Made by a program: the position numbers and the translations under genes. A stretch of DNA of 64,000 nucleotides, from assembly GCF_018294505.1 (NCBI RefSeq), contig NC_057802.1:315547816-315611815 (forward strand), read 5' to 3'. Below, in pieces: positions 1 through 10,999 of this stretch. The notes under the pieces were generated by a model. It made no database searches. It was not told the origin of the DNA and was given only the letters and a program-made list of their open reading frames with translations. Source of the DNA: Triticum aestivum. Lineage: Eukaryota; Streptophyta; Magnoliopsida; Poales; Poaceae. Numbering within the stretch: position 1 is the stretch's first letter; the number at the start of each line of letters is the position of its first letter.

Positions 1-344
1 TTGTAATCAGCAATGTGACGAGAAACAAGGTCAATTATTGATGGCAGAAGGTTGACCACATGGTTGCTCGCCGTTGAGGTGGCCGCGGCGCGCTCCGCTG
101 TGGCGTCCTTGCGCGCGCTCTGCTCGCCGTTGAGGCAAAGTTACAATGGAAACGGTTAATTATTCTTAATAATTGTCTTACATACTCAGGATAATTTAAA
201 ATGTCACATGCGGCAAGGCCCAGAACACTCACGACCTACATATGAATACAATTATAATAAAATATAAGCTGAAAGGCTGAGCTGGCGGCCTTCCAACGAT
301 GGTCTTCTCGGACTCCATGATCAGCATAACACCCTTGCAGCCGT
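1..344. other. unassigned sequence at window start
   Basis: No gene or repeat end is recognised here. The stretch holds a short direct repeat (GCTCGCCGTTGAGG near 66 and 122) around a GC-rich patch, followed by AT-rich sequence. If the CACTA element ending at 3615 extends leftwards, this lies inside it, but its other terminus is not in the window. Confidence 0.3.
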
Positions 345-589
345 TCACTCCAAGTGTCCCGATCCGCCTATGCCTACGGAGCTGCTGGCGCTAGGAGGCT
401 CTTGGGGCTGCTGGGCCTCTTCCAAAATAGCTTGACAGCGTGCAATCGCGCGCATGACAACTCCGCAGAACCGCTCCATTTCCATGTCTCTGACCTGGTA
501 GCAAATTCCGTCGATCACCTGCATCCTCAAGATATCACATTGGCGATGTTCTACTTCGTCGGGGATGTCAACTCTGCCAAGGATGCGCT

Positions 590-2306
590 TGAAGGAAATA
601 TGCCCTAGAGGCAATAATAAAGTTATTATTTATTTCCTTATATCATGATAAATGTTTATTATTCATGCTAGAATTGTATTAACCGGAAACATGATACATG
701 TGTGAATACATAGACAAACAGAGTGTCACTAGTATGCCTCTACTTGACTAGCTCGTTGATCAAAGATGGTTATGTTTCCTAGCCATAGACATGAGTTGTC
801 ATTTGATTAACGGGATCATATCATTAGGAGAATGATGTGATTGACTTGACCCATTCCGTTAGCTTAGCACTCGATCGTTTAGTATGTTGCTATTGCTTTC
901 TTCATGACTTATACATGTTCCTATGACTATGACATTATGCAACTCCCGTTTACCGGAGGAACACTTTGTGTGCTACCAAACGTCACAACGTAACTGGGTG
1001 ATTATAAAGGTGCTCTACAGGTGTCTCCAAAGGTACTTGTTGGGTTGGTGTATTTCGAGATTAGGATTTGTCACTTCGATTGTCGGAGAGGTATCTCTGG
1101 GCCCACTCGGTAACACACATCATTATAAGCCTTGCAAGCATTGTAACTAATGAGTTAGTTGTGGGATGATGTATTACGGAATGAGTAAAGAGACTTGCCG
1201 GTAACGAGATTGAACTAGGTATTGAGATACCGACGATCGAATCTCGGGCAAGTAACATACCGATAACAAAGGGAACAACGTATGTTGTTATGCGGTCTGA
1301 CCGATAAAGATCTTCGTAGAATATGTGGGAACCAATATGAGCATCCAGGTTCCGCTATTGGTTATTGACCGGAGAGGTGTCTCGGTCATGTCTACATAGT
1401 TCTCGAACCCGTAGGGTCCGCACGCTTAACGTTACGATGACAATTTTATTATGAGTTTATGATTTTTGATGTACCGAAGGAGTTCGGAGTCCCGGATGAA
1501 ATCGGGGACTTGACGAGGAGTCTCGAAATGGTCGAGACGTAAAGATCGATATATTGGACGACTATATTCGGACACCGGAAAGGTTCCGAGTGATTCGGGT
1601 ATTTTTCGGAGTACCGGAGAGTTACGGGAATTCGTATTGGGCCTTAATGGGCCATACGGGAAAGGAGAGAAAGGCCCCAAAGGGTGGCCGCACCCCTCCC
1701 CATGGACTAGTCCGAATTGGACTAGGGAGGGGGGGCGCCCCCTTCCTTCTTTCTCCTTCTCCCTTCCCTTTTCCTACTGCAACAAGGAAAGGAGGAGTCC
1801 TACTCCCGGTGGGAGTAGGACTCCCCCCTTGGCGCGCCCTCCTCCTTGGCCGGCGGCCTCCCCCTTGCTCCTTTATATACGGGGGCAGGGGGGCACCCCA
1901 TAGACACAACAATTGATCATTGATCTCTTAGTCGTGTGCGGTGCCCCCTCCACCATATTACACCTCGATAATATCGTAGCGGTGCTTAGGCGAAGCCCTG
2001 CGTCGGTAGAACATCATCATCGTCACCACGCCATCGTGCTGACGAAACTCTCCCTCAACACTCGGGTGGATCGGAGTTCGAGGGACGTCATCGAGCTGAA
2101 CGTGTGCTGAACTCGGAGGTGCCGTGCGTTCGGTACTTGATCGGTCGGATCGTGAAGACGTACGACTACATCAACCGTGTTGTATTAACGCTTCCGCTTT
2201 CGGTCTACGAGGGTACGTGGACAACACTCTCCCCTCTCGTTGCTATGCATCACCATGATCTTGCGTGTGCGTAGGATTTTTTTTGAAATTACTACGTTCC
2301 CCAACA
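590..2306 (+). mobile_element. solo LTR, Angela/BARE-1-type Ty1/Copia
   Basis: The LTR starts TGAAGGAAATATGCCCTAG and ends CGTTCCCCAACA. It is flanked by a perfect 5-bp TSD, GCGCT, at 585-589 and 2307-2311. No internal domain is present, so this is a solo LTR left by recombination between the two LTRs. Diagnostic stretches known from Angela/BARE-1 LTRs are visible: the ATGCCCTAGAGGCAATAATA start, the repeated cytosine- and guanine-rich block at 1680-1870, and the ATGATCTTGCGTGTGCGTAGG end. The length of 1717 bp is as expected for the family. It interrupts the minus-strand pseudogene at 345-2722. Confidence 0.93.
1871..1880 (+). promoter_or_regulatory. TATA box of the Angela-type LTR
   Basis: CTTTATATAC lies just after the pyrimidine/GC-rich block, as in the U3/R boundary of this LTR family. 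Transcription would run rightwards from about 1905. Confidence 0.6.
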
Positions 2307-2984
2307 GCGCTCAAGCCTACCACATCATCGGGATCGAGGTTGACACGGCCGCCGTGGGCAATGATGAAGCCGCAGGCTGCCTTTGTCTTGACTGAATCGC
2401 AGAGGTCCTCTGCCCATTCCTTGCGAGGCATCAGGCTCTCGATGAGCACTGGAGACGACGGCTCTTCGGGTGGGTCATAGATCATGCTGCTGAGCAGCTC
2501 TGGATCTTTTGCACGGTGGATGGCAAACTACTCATCACACCTCCTCTGCAATATGTCGATTGTGCTCCCAAGGAATGTGATGCCGATATCGCTGTCGATG
2601 GGCCATGGTGCCTACACCAGCCGATGAAGCTCTTGCTCCCCGACCTGCTCCGGCTCGTTCTCCTCGCCGAAGATGTAACGCAGGTAGGCGTCGATGTCGA
2701 AGCTTTGGTCGTTTCCTAGCATGCTTGGAATAACTAATGGTAGATGGGTGAGGACTAGATCTTCGCAGAGTGTCGCGGTGGTGCGTTGCTGCCTGGGTCA
2801 TATGCAGCAAGCCGTTAGCTGGTGGCGGGAAACCGGTGAGGGAATATGCATGGATTTTACAATTCACCCATGTGGAGCACGGGAAGCATTCGCTGGAGCG
2901 CGGGAAGACTAAGTGGAGCACACAAACACAACCCGAATACCGTATCCAGTGCCACGTGTTATTTATCACACAAGTGTTAACATA

Positions 2985-3615
2985 AGGAAACATATGTGTA
3001 ACTTACACTAATCATCGCACACGAGTACTCGAAGATGCATCGTGTGTGATACTCCTAGCCACTGCAAGCAACTAGTTTGCATTTTTCAAAGTTTTTTGTA
3101 CACACAGAATCGCACACGAACTAACTGTATTAACCGTCTGTGTTGTAATTTCTCATCACAAACAGTTCATCCGAGTCGGCTGTTTGCCACGTATCACACA
3201 CATCTTGTTAAGTTGAACCGTTTCTGTTGTGTTCGCTAATCAAAAACAATTCGTCCGAGTGAACCGTATGCCCTATATCACACACACCTTGATCTGGCTA
3301 ACCGTTCATGTTGCAGTCCCTCATAGCAAACGGTTCATCGGAGCGAACTGTATGCTGTATATCGCACACACATTGATATGGCTGCCCGTTTATGTTGTTC
3401 TGCCTCATCGCAAATAGTTCAAACGGGTAAACCGTGTGCCCTGAATCACACACGCAACTAAAACTTGAACCGTGTTTGATGGCTCTGCCATCGCAAACGT
3501 TTTGCACCTTTTTTGACGGGTTTCTTTCATCCCCGTTTGTGACTAATGCATCGCACACAATTTCGTCAAAGGGTCTCTGATCGTAGTGTCGCGTTAGCAG
3601 CATCCTGTAGTAGTG
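2985..3615 (-). mobile_element. CACTA transposon terminus with subterminal repeats
   Basis: The + strand ends CTGTAGTAGTG at 3615, so the minus strand starts CACTACTACAGGATGC, a CACTA terminal inverted repeat. Inward of it, about 600 bp are built from diverged repeats of roughly 60-100 bp. They contain TGTGTGYGAT, AAACCGTTTG-like and CACACACCTTGAT-like words in alternating orientation, as expected for transposase-binding subterminal arrays of CACTA elements. The opposite terminus is not found in the window, so the element probably extends past position 1. The 3-bp TSD candidate to the right is TTT (3616-3618), and its partner is not visible. Confidence 0.75.
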
Positions 3616-4201
3616 TTTGTTCACACTACCGGCTTATCATGCATCATGCAGTAAGGGGTAATATCCAAAGCTTAGAGCTAGAACTCTCAGCACAAAATTA
3701 TCATATACTGGCGACTTAAAGTCCAAAGCCAGGACGGGTTAACAAAACTCCGGATAGATTCATATATGAACCGTAAGGCAACATGGACCTAATCAATTTC
3801 CAACCATATGGCAATATGGCAACAAAATATGAACCTCAAACAATGTTCAAAGAAAACATAAATAAGAAAAAACAAGGCGTTCATAGGCTGCCAAGCCTCA
3901 ATATCAAGTGCTATTCAAGGGCCGCACAACCACTGAGTTAAACCTTAATTCAAACCCATAAGCCGGACCTCGCATGACCAATCACCATTTTAACTTTGAC
4001 AAATTCTGGGTCTGTATAAGATTGATTGTCAAGAGTATGGTGAGTCATTCCAGGATTACCTGGTCGGAGTGGCAGGAAAACAAAGGCAGGATAACCCGGA
4101 TTTTTGGTGAATACACTGGCGTTCAAGCCTACTACAAGGGACAACAAAGCTCTTGTTCATTAACAACGAGCCCCCAAGTAATATTTTATTCCAGGCGTAT
4201 A

Positions 4202-4335
4202 AGCCAGAATAGTAGGGTAGTCATAGCTATGCTCAATAAGCAGGAAGCCCCCAAGTATTTTGCAATCATGGCATACAAGCCGGATCAAGAGGGTAGTCAT
4301 AGCTATGCTCAATAAGCAGGAAGCCCCCAAGTGAT
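4202..4335. repeat. tandem repeats with PPT-like runs in the Tat1 3' UTR
   Basis: A segment containing AGGGTAGTCATAGCTATGCT and ending GAAGCCCCCAAGT occurs at 4213-4255 and again at 4290-4332, spaced 77 bp. A third, weaker AGCCCCCAAGT occurs near 4170. Read on the element's own strand, each gives ACTTGGGGGCTTC, a polypurine-tract-like word. Confidence 0.8.
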
Positions 4336-4472
4336 CGTATGAAGTGACAATAAAGACTCATATTCTCAGAAATGAAATGACAGAGGCCCTGAATTATTAG
4401 GGGTGCCGGCTTTATTATATTCATCATAATGTATACATTGATAGAAGTATCTACATCACAAGAGCCGGTGGC

Positions 4473-5549
4473 TCAGGTGTAATAAGGCCGAAGATGAGCA
4501 ATATTCCACGGCCAGCGGGTCTCCTCCTCCGACGTGCGTGAGTCCTTGTGGTCTCGAACATTGATAAGGTAGTATGACCCGTTGTTCAGATTTTTGCTGA
4601 CCACAAAGGGTCCTTCCCAAGGTGGGGATAGCTTGTGCATGTCAGTTTGATCCTGGATGAGCCGGAGCACCAAATCTCCTTCTTAAAAGGTCCTGGTTTT
4701 AACCCGGCGGCTATGATAACGACGCAGATCTTGCTGGTCAATCGCCGAACGAGCCCCCGCACGGTCACGCTCCTCATCCAACAGGTCAAGAGCATCCTGA
4801 CATGCCTTTTCATTATCAGCTTCAACATAAGCCGCCACACGGGGCGAATCGTGACGGATGTCACTAGGGAGAACCGCCTCTGCTCCGTAAACCATGAAGA
4901 AAGGCGTGTAACCCGTAGATCTATTGGGGGTAGTATTAATGCTCCATAACACTGAGGGCAATTCCTCCACCCAACAACCCGGCGTCCTCTGCAAACGGAC
5001 CATAAGCCGGGGCTTGATGCCTTTCAAGATCTCTTGATTGGCTCTTTCAGCTTGACCATTGGACTGGGGGTGAGCCACTGATGATACATCAAGACGAATA
5101 TGCTCCCGTTGACAGAATACTTTCATAGCACCCTTTGACAGATTAGTGCCATTATCAGTTATAATGCTGTGAGGATAGCCAAACCGGAAAATCACCTTTT
5201 TGATGAATTGAACCGCTGTTGCCGCGTCACACTTACTGACCGGCTCTGCTTCGACCGACTTTGTGAATTTGTCAACCGCCACCAAAAGGTGAGTCTTTTT
5301 ATCTTTGGATCTTTTGAAAGGTCAAACCATATCCAGCACCCAGACTGCAAACGGCCAAGTAATTGGAATCATCCTCAATTCTTGAGCCGGTACATGAGCT
5401 CGTCTTGATAATTTCTGACCACCATCACATTTACTGACCAAATCCTCAGCATCAGCATGAGCCGTCAGCCAATAAAATCCATGACGAAAAGCTTTGGATA
5501 CAAGAGATCTAGAGCCAGCATGATGACCACAATCTCCCTCATGAATCTC
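4473..5549 (-). pseudogene. Tat1 integrase (broken)
   Basis: Catalytic core on the minus strand: AVDKFTKSVEAEP (first D), SIITDNGTNLS (second D) and NGQAERANQEILKG (E) give the DDE triad of retroviral-type integrases, which join element DNA to the host chromosome. The longest open piece is 5285-4683. The C-terminal part continues in frame after a TAA at about 4685 (EGDLVLRLIQDQTDMHKLSP, then PWNIAHLRPYYT) to a stop at 4473. The zinc-finger part upstream (HEGDCGHHAGSRSL) is reached only by crossing TGA codons near 5549 and 5327. The protein is therefore inactive. Confidence 0.85.
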
Positions 5550-6158
5550 TCATAGAATTTCACAGCCTTCCTCAGGACAAACGCAATGTTGAAACACCCG
5601 TGTGACACTGCAGCGGTGCAACTCTCCATTGACAATAGTCATTGACTTAGATCGCTGGGTTATCTGCCTAGCCAAAGTTTCATCTTCAGGTAACTCACCC
5701 CGGGTCATATAAGCCAAATATGGAACAGTCCAATCAGGAATAGCATGAAGAGCCGCCACCAATTGTGCCTCTGGGTCAGGAATAGCAAGATCTTCCTCCG
5801 TAGGCAATTTGACTGAAGGGTTATGCAGAATATCAAGGAAAACGTTAGGTGGCACCGGCTTACACTGGGACCCTAACCGGCTCAAAGCATTAGCCGCCTC
5901 ATTTTTCCTGCGATCAACATGTTCCACTTGATAACCTTTGAAGTGACAAGCAATAGCATCAACCTCGCGGCGGTAAGCCGCCATGAGTGGGTCCTTAGAA
6001 TCCCAAGTGCCTGAAACTTGCTGAGCCACCAAATCTGAGTCACCAAAACACCTCACCTGGCTTAAATTCATCTCCTTAGCCATCCGAAGACCATGGAGTA
6101 AGGCTTCATACTCAGCTGCATTGTTAGTACAATGGAACATCAACCCTAAAAATAACAA
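5550..6158 (-). pseudogene. Tat1 archaeal-type RNase H and linker
   Basis: The frame contains CTNNAAEYEALLHGLRMAKE, FGDSDLVAQQVSG and RRKNEAANALSRLG. These match the E, D and late catalytic blocks of the extra RNase H (aRH) found after the ordinary RNase H in Tat elements. The first catalytic D block (TIQFDGSRQLEGSGVGV) lies at the end of the preceding frame, so a frameshift at about 6150-6165 separates the two halves of one domain. The frame ends at a TGA at 5550, where an arginine codon is likely in the ancestor. Confidence 0.82.
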
Positions 6159-7618
6159 AATTTATCACCTCGTGGGGAAGTCAAAATAACTCCAACCCCC
6201 GACCCTTCCAACTGCCTGGATCCATCGAATTGAATAGTCCAATATGTGCTATCCAGCTTCTCCTCAGGCATCTGCAACTCTGTCCAATCATTGATGAAAT
6301 CCACAAGTGCTTGAGACTTGATGGCTGTGCGAGGCATGTATTTCAAACCATGGGGTCCAAGCTGAATGGCCCACTTGGCTACCCGACTTGTGGCCTCTCT
6401 GTTTTGAATAATATCCCCTAAAGGAGCAGAACTACCCACAGTGATGGGATGACCCAGAAAATATAGCTTGAGCTTCCGACTAGCCATGAACAGCCCATAT
6501 ACCAGCTTCTGCCAATGCGGATACCTCTGCTTGGACTCAATGAGCACCTCACTTATGTAATAAACCGGTCGCTGAACCGGATATTCCTTGCCTGGTTCCT
6601 TCCTTTCCACAACGATTGCCACGCTGACAGCTCGGCTATTGGCAGCCACATATAACAACAAGTGCTCTTTATCAATAGGAGCTGCCAGGATCGGCGGCTC
6701 AGCTAACAGTTTCTTCAAGGCTTCAAACGCCTGATCAGCAGCATCACTGCAGACAAAGTGATTTGTTTTCTTCATCATCTGGTAGAGAGGGATAACTTTT
6801 TCTCCCAACCGGCTTATGAACCAGCTTAAGGCCGCAATACGACCCGCCAGACGCTGAACATCATTGATACACGCCGGTTTAGCCAAGGAAGTAATAGCCT
6901 TGATCTTTTCCGGGTTAGCCTCAATGCCTCTTTCAGAAACCAAGAAACCCAAGAGCTTGTCGGCTGGCACACCAAAAACGCACTTGGCCGGGTTAAGCAT
7001 CATGTTGTAAACCCGGAGGTTGTCAAAGGTTTCTTTCAAATCATCTATCAAGGTTTCCTTCTTCCTGGATTTCACAACAATATCATCCACATAAGCATGA
7101 ACATTGCGTCCAATCTGGCCGTGAAGGCAATTTTGAACACACCGCTGGTAAGTCGCCTGGGCACTCTTGAGCCCAAAAGGCATAGACACATAACATAAGG
7201 CTCCAAAGGGAGTGATGAAGGCTGTCTTCTCCTGGTCCTTAACTGCCATCTTGATATGATGATACCCAGAATAAGCATCCAAAAAACTCAAACACTCACA
7301 ACCCGCCGTAGCATCAATAATCTAATCAATACGAGGGAGAGCAAAAGGATCAGCCGGGCAGGCCTTATTAAGGTCTGTATAATCCATGCACATACGCCAA
7401 GTGCCCTTCTTCTTAAGTGTTTTTTTCGGCACCGGGTTAGCCAACCATTCAGGATGAAAAACTTCAACAATAAACCCTGCTGCCAAGAGCCGGGCCACTT
7501 CTTCACCAATGGCCTTACGTCTTTCTTCATTGAAGCGATGAAGGAATTGCTTGACCGGCTTAAACTTTGGATCAATATTAAGAGTGTGCTCAGTGAGTTC
7601 CCTCGGTACACCCGGCAT
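6146..7618 (-). pseudogene. Tat1 reverse transcriptase and RNase H (one nonsense codon)
   Basis: RT begins in the 7618-7322 piece (WRMCMDYTDLNKACPADPFA) and continues from 7321 with FLDAYSGYHHIKMAV, MPFGLKSAQATYQRCV and the catalytic HAYVDDIVVKSRKK. Next come the thumb/connection (NPAKCVFGVPADKLLGFLVS) and the first RNase H (LLYVAANSRAVSVAIVVE, RYPHWQKLVYGLFMASRKLK). The two pieces are one frame interrupted by a TAG at about 7321 (RID-stop-IIDATAG), where Q is the normal residue. Apart from that stop the 381-residue piece from 7291 is open, so this is the best preserved part of Tat1. Confidence 0.88.
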
Positions 7619-7681
7619 GTCTGAAGGCTTCCATGCAAAGATGTCCCGGTTCTCATAGATGAACTCGATGAGCGCGCTTTC

Positions 7682-8860
7682 CTATTTCGGATCCAGATTA
7701 GCATTGATGCTGAACTGCTTGGATGAGTCACCAGGAACAAAATCAACCAACTTAGTATCATCGGCGGACTTAAACTTCAACAGAGGGTCATGCTCCATGG
7801 TTGGCTTTTTCAAAGGTGTCATATCCGCCGGGTCAACATTATCCTTATAAAACTTCAACTCTTCTGTCGCACAAACACACTCAGCATAAGCAGCATCGCC
7901 TTCTTCACACTCCAAGGCTATCTTCCGGTTCCCATGTACTGTGATGGTACCCTTATGACCCGGCATCTTAAGCTGCAGATAAACATAACAAGGCCTTGCC
8001 ATGAACTTAGCATAAGCCGGTCGCCCAAACAAAGCGTGATAAGGGGTCTTAATCTTGACCACCTCAAAGGTCAATGTCTCAACTCTGGAATCATGATCAT
8101 TGCCAAAAGCCACTTCCAAAGCTATCTTGCCCACTGGATATGCTGACTTACCAAACACCACACCATGAAAAACTGTGTTAGACGGCTTAAGATCCTTGTC
8201 AGTCAAACTCATACGATGAAAAGTTTCGTAATAAAGGATATTGATGCTGCTCCCTCCATCCATGAGCACCTTAGTAAACTTGTAACCTCCAACCTGAGGC
8301 ACAACCACTAAAGCCAAGTGACCCGGATTATCAACCCGGGCTGGGTGATCCTCACGGCTACTAAGGATAGGATGTTCATACCATCGCAAGTAACGAGGAA
8401 TCGCCAGCTCAACTGCATTCACCGCCTTTTTATGAACCTTCTGGTCCCGTTTACACAAACTCGTAGTGAACACATGATACTGTCCACTATTCAACTGCTT
8501 CAGATTACTCTGATAACCAGATTGCTGCTGCTGATTCCCTTGACTGGACTGCTGGTTAAAACCACCTTGATTGCCTTGGCCTTGGAAACCAGAGTTTGAA
8601 ACACCACCACCAAAGCCAGGCCCGTGAGAGCCGGACCCTGAACCACCATTCGGGCCGTGATTATTATGGAAAAAATTGGAGTTCCTATACTCCCTCATAA
8701 TGAAGCAATCCTTCCACAGATGATTGGCCGGCTTCTCTTGCGTGCCATTCTTTGGGCAAGGCCGATTCATCATCGCTTCAAGGTTAAATTTTGGCCCTCC
8801 AAGCCGGGGCGGCTTTCCCTTCCGACGCTGATTATTGTTCTGCGCATTGGTGTTGGCCAC
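7682..8860 (-). pseudogene. Tat1 gag C-terminus and aspartic protease
   Basis: The 392-residue open frame has a zinc-knuckle-like stretch (CPKNGTQEKPANHLWKDC), a Gly/Asn/Gln-rich linker (residues about 70-125), then the retropepsin-like protease. The active-site motif is KVLMDGGSSINILYYETF, the DGGS variant usual in Tat/Athila elements, followed by the flap and the FGRPAYAKFMA segment. It ends at a TAG (7682) directly before sequence that reads on into RT (ESALIEFIYENRDIFAWKP), so gag-protease-RT was probably one polyprotein. Confidence 0.82.
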
Positions 8861-8902
8861 AAAGTCTAAACCGCCCTCAGCCTTGCGTTTACCATTGCCA
8901 CT

Positions 8903-10957
8903 TTAACCTGCCGTGTTATGCTGCTGCCCCTTCGTATTGCTGCTCTTCTTCCCTTTACCCGCCTTCTCATTATCAGAGTCAGGGTCTTTGGTACTATCAG
9001 AGTTGGCACACTTGACGAGAGCCGCCATGAGCTCCCCCATGTCATTGCAGTGACGTTTAAGCCGCCCCAGTTTCTGCTTCAGGGGGAGGAAACGACAATT
9101 CTTCTTGAACATCAGGACTGCTAAACCAGCATTGATACTATCCGATGAGTGTATAACAGCTGAGATCCGGCGCACCCAATTGGTGGTTGACTCGCCTTCA
9201 CCTTGGACACAAGAATCCAAATCCAGGATCGACATAGGCTACTTGCATGTGTCTTTAATTTTTTGGATAAAACGAGTTTTCAACTCCGCCCACGACCTAA
9301 TGGAGTTAACGGGCAGCCCTTTCAACCAAGTACGAGCCGACCCATCCAACATCATGGTGAAATACTTAGCACACACTGCATCACTGATATCCAGCATCTC
9401 CATGGCCACCTCATAGCTCTCGATCCAAGCCTCGGGGGGCTGATCCGCCGTGTAATTAGGCACCTTACAAGGTCCCTTGAAATCCTTAGGCAGACGCTCG
9501 TTACGCAGAGCCGACACTAAACATGGCACACCCAAGGTTCTAGAGGTCACTCCTGCCTCCACCGATGCTGAGGGATAAACCGAAGATTGCTGTTGAGCTG
9601 CCAGCTCAGCTTCCCGACGCGCTCTGCCCTGATCCACCAAAGTCTGAGCGTCAACTCCACCGCGCGCCGGGTCATGCCTACGAGGCTGGTTATGGTGATG
9701 TTCGCTGCTTGAAACTGTTGGCGACTCAATGTGCCTGCTATAGCTCCGGCTTGGACGAGGGGTTGAATGAATCCGTTCACGGCTATACGAATAAGCCGCC
9801 TGTTGAGCCACAGCCATCTGAAGAAGCTCTCTAGCCCTTCGTGTCTCTATCGCAACTGGGGACTCGCCTTCAACTGGGAGAGCCGCCAATCGTGTTGCCG
9901 CAGTAATCATGTTATCCAAAGGGTTAGAATAATGACCCGGCGGTGTCGGAACATGCTGAGGCCGATTCACATCCAAACGAGGCGGATCCATAGCATGCGG
10001 CTGAACCGGCGCTCCGGTCACGGGCGCTTCAACCGCCTGGTTCACCACAGGCGGGTCACTGGTCCCTGCCCTAGGCATGTTGAATTGGTTTCTTGCATCG
10101 TAAGCCGGAGGTAAACGACTCTGGTGCCTCCTTCTCATGATGTCATTTCAAGCGTTTTGATCCAAGGTGAGCAGGAACGACTCTGCCTGAATCCGTTGTG
10201 CCTGAGCATCCAAAACAGCTCGCTCCATGGCCATCCTGGCATTCTCAGCTGCCAGCTCTTCCTTAATTAGCTTGAGCTATCTCATCTTGTAGCTTCACCA
10301 CATCCACCTTATGCTGTTCCTGGTTGTCCGGGGTCACCTCCACCCCCATCAAAGTCGCCAAAGCCTCCAATAACTCTGTCAGAACTTGAGCCAGCGGGCG
10401 TGCAGTGCCGCTAGCACCAGCCGTCGCCGCAACCGACGAACTGGAGGTCATAGTCGCGGCGGTCGTTGAGCCGAGCGCCGGCTGTGTGTCGGCCATGAAG
10501 ATCGCAACCCTGTTCGGCGGCTCATAGGGGTCCGGAATACTATCGCCATCGGAACAGCCCCCAAGCCGACCGTCTTGCACTTGATACATTGAATTGGTCT
10601 CGCCTGTGGACGATTCACCATCAGAGTAGACGGCCTTCTCACGACCAGACACAAATCCTTCCTCAAATTCTGCCCCATGGATGAAACCAACAAAGGCATG
10701 CTTCATGCGGGTTGAACCTGGGTGGGTCTTGCACGCTGAGCCGTCTCGATGATGTCAGTGCAGGTGTCTGGCTCAGGGCCCGGTTCGCCAATCTTGCCGA
10801 TGAAGATGTGGATTCCGCCGAACGGGGCCCGGTACCTATACTCAATTGAGCCGGCCTTGGGGCCCCAACCTGCGTCATCGATGTAGAGCTTGCCGCGATG
10901 ACTCTTGGTCATCCGACCCATAGCGTATTCCTTGATCCCTGCGAAGCTGCCCTTCAA
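8903..10957 (-). pseudogene. Tat1 gag polyprotein region (broken)
   Basis: Four open pieces. 10957-10703 starts MKGSFAGIKEYAMGRMTKSH. 10706-10263 starts MKHAFVGFIHGAEFEEGF. 10138-9239 carries the Retrotrans_gag core (SARTWLKGLPVNSIRSWAEL). 9235-8903 reads WVRRISAVIHSSDSINAG. The first two overlap by an ATGA stop/start. The last two are one frame split by a TAG (CK-stop-PMS), again where glutamine is expected. Gag packages the element RNA into cytoplasmic particles. Confidence 0.75.
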
Positions 10958-10980
10958 GAAATCAAAACCACATACGCTGG

Positions 10981-10997
10981 CCCCACGATGGGCGCCA
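10981..10997 (-). promoter_or_regulatory. Tat1 primer-binding site
   Basis: On the minus strand TGGCGCCCATCGTGGGG lies two bases after the LTR end (...CCACGACA). It is the expected place and form of a tRNA primer-binding site for first-strand synthesis. The tRNA is not assigned. Confidence 0.75.
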
Positions 10998-10999
10998 AC

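Larger units (their letters stand above)
345..2722 (-). pseudogene. broken gene of unknown function, split by a solo LTR
   Basis: Read on the minus strand from an ATG at 2722. The frame begins MLGNDQSFDIDAYLRYIF and runs to the LTR insertion at 2306, with two in-frame TAG stops (after HRLV near 2613 and after RRCDE near 2530) where glutamine codons are plausible. Downstream of the LTR, coding-like sequence continues (DIPDEVEHRQCDIL, then RDMEMERFCGVVMRAIARCQ) to a stop at 345, but in a different frame from the upstream part. Either a frameshift lies near the junction or the upstream frame ended about 45 bases on. The residue pattern (acidic, amphipathic, few low-complexity runs) suggests a real former protein. 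I do not recognise the family. Its position beside the CACTA terminus makes it a candidate transposon-borne or captured gene. Confidence 0.5.

Noticed and set aside
1554..1916. Open frames on both strands in the GC-rich part of the Angela-type LTR
   Set aside because: They lie inside a known LTR block of low complexity (C/T- and G-rich), have no domain and shadow each other.
2265..2480. Plus-strand frame opposite the pseudogene
   Set aside because: It mirrors the better minus-strand frame, starts inside the LTR end and has no domain.
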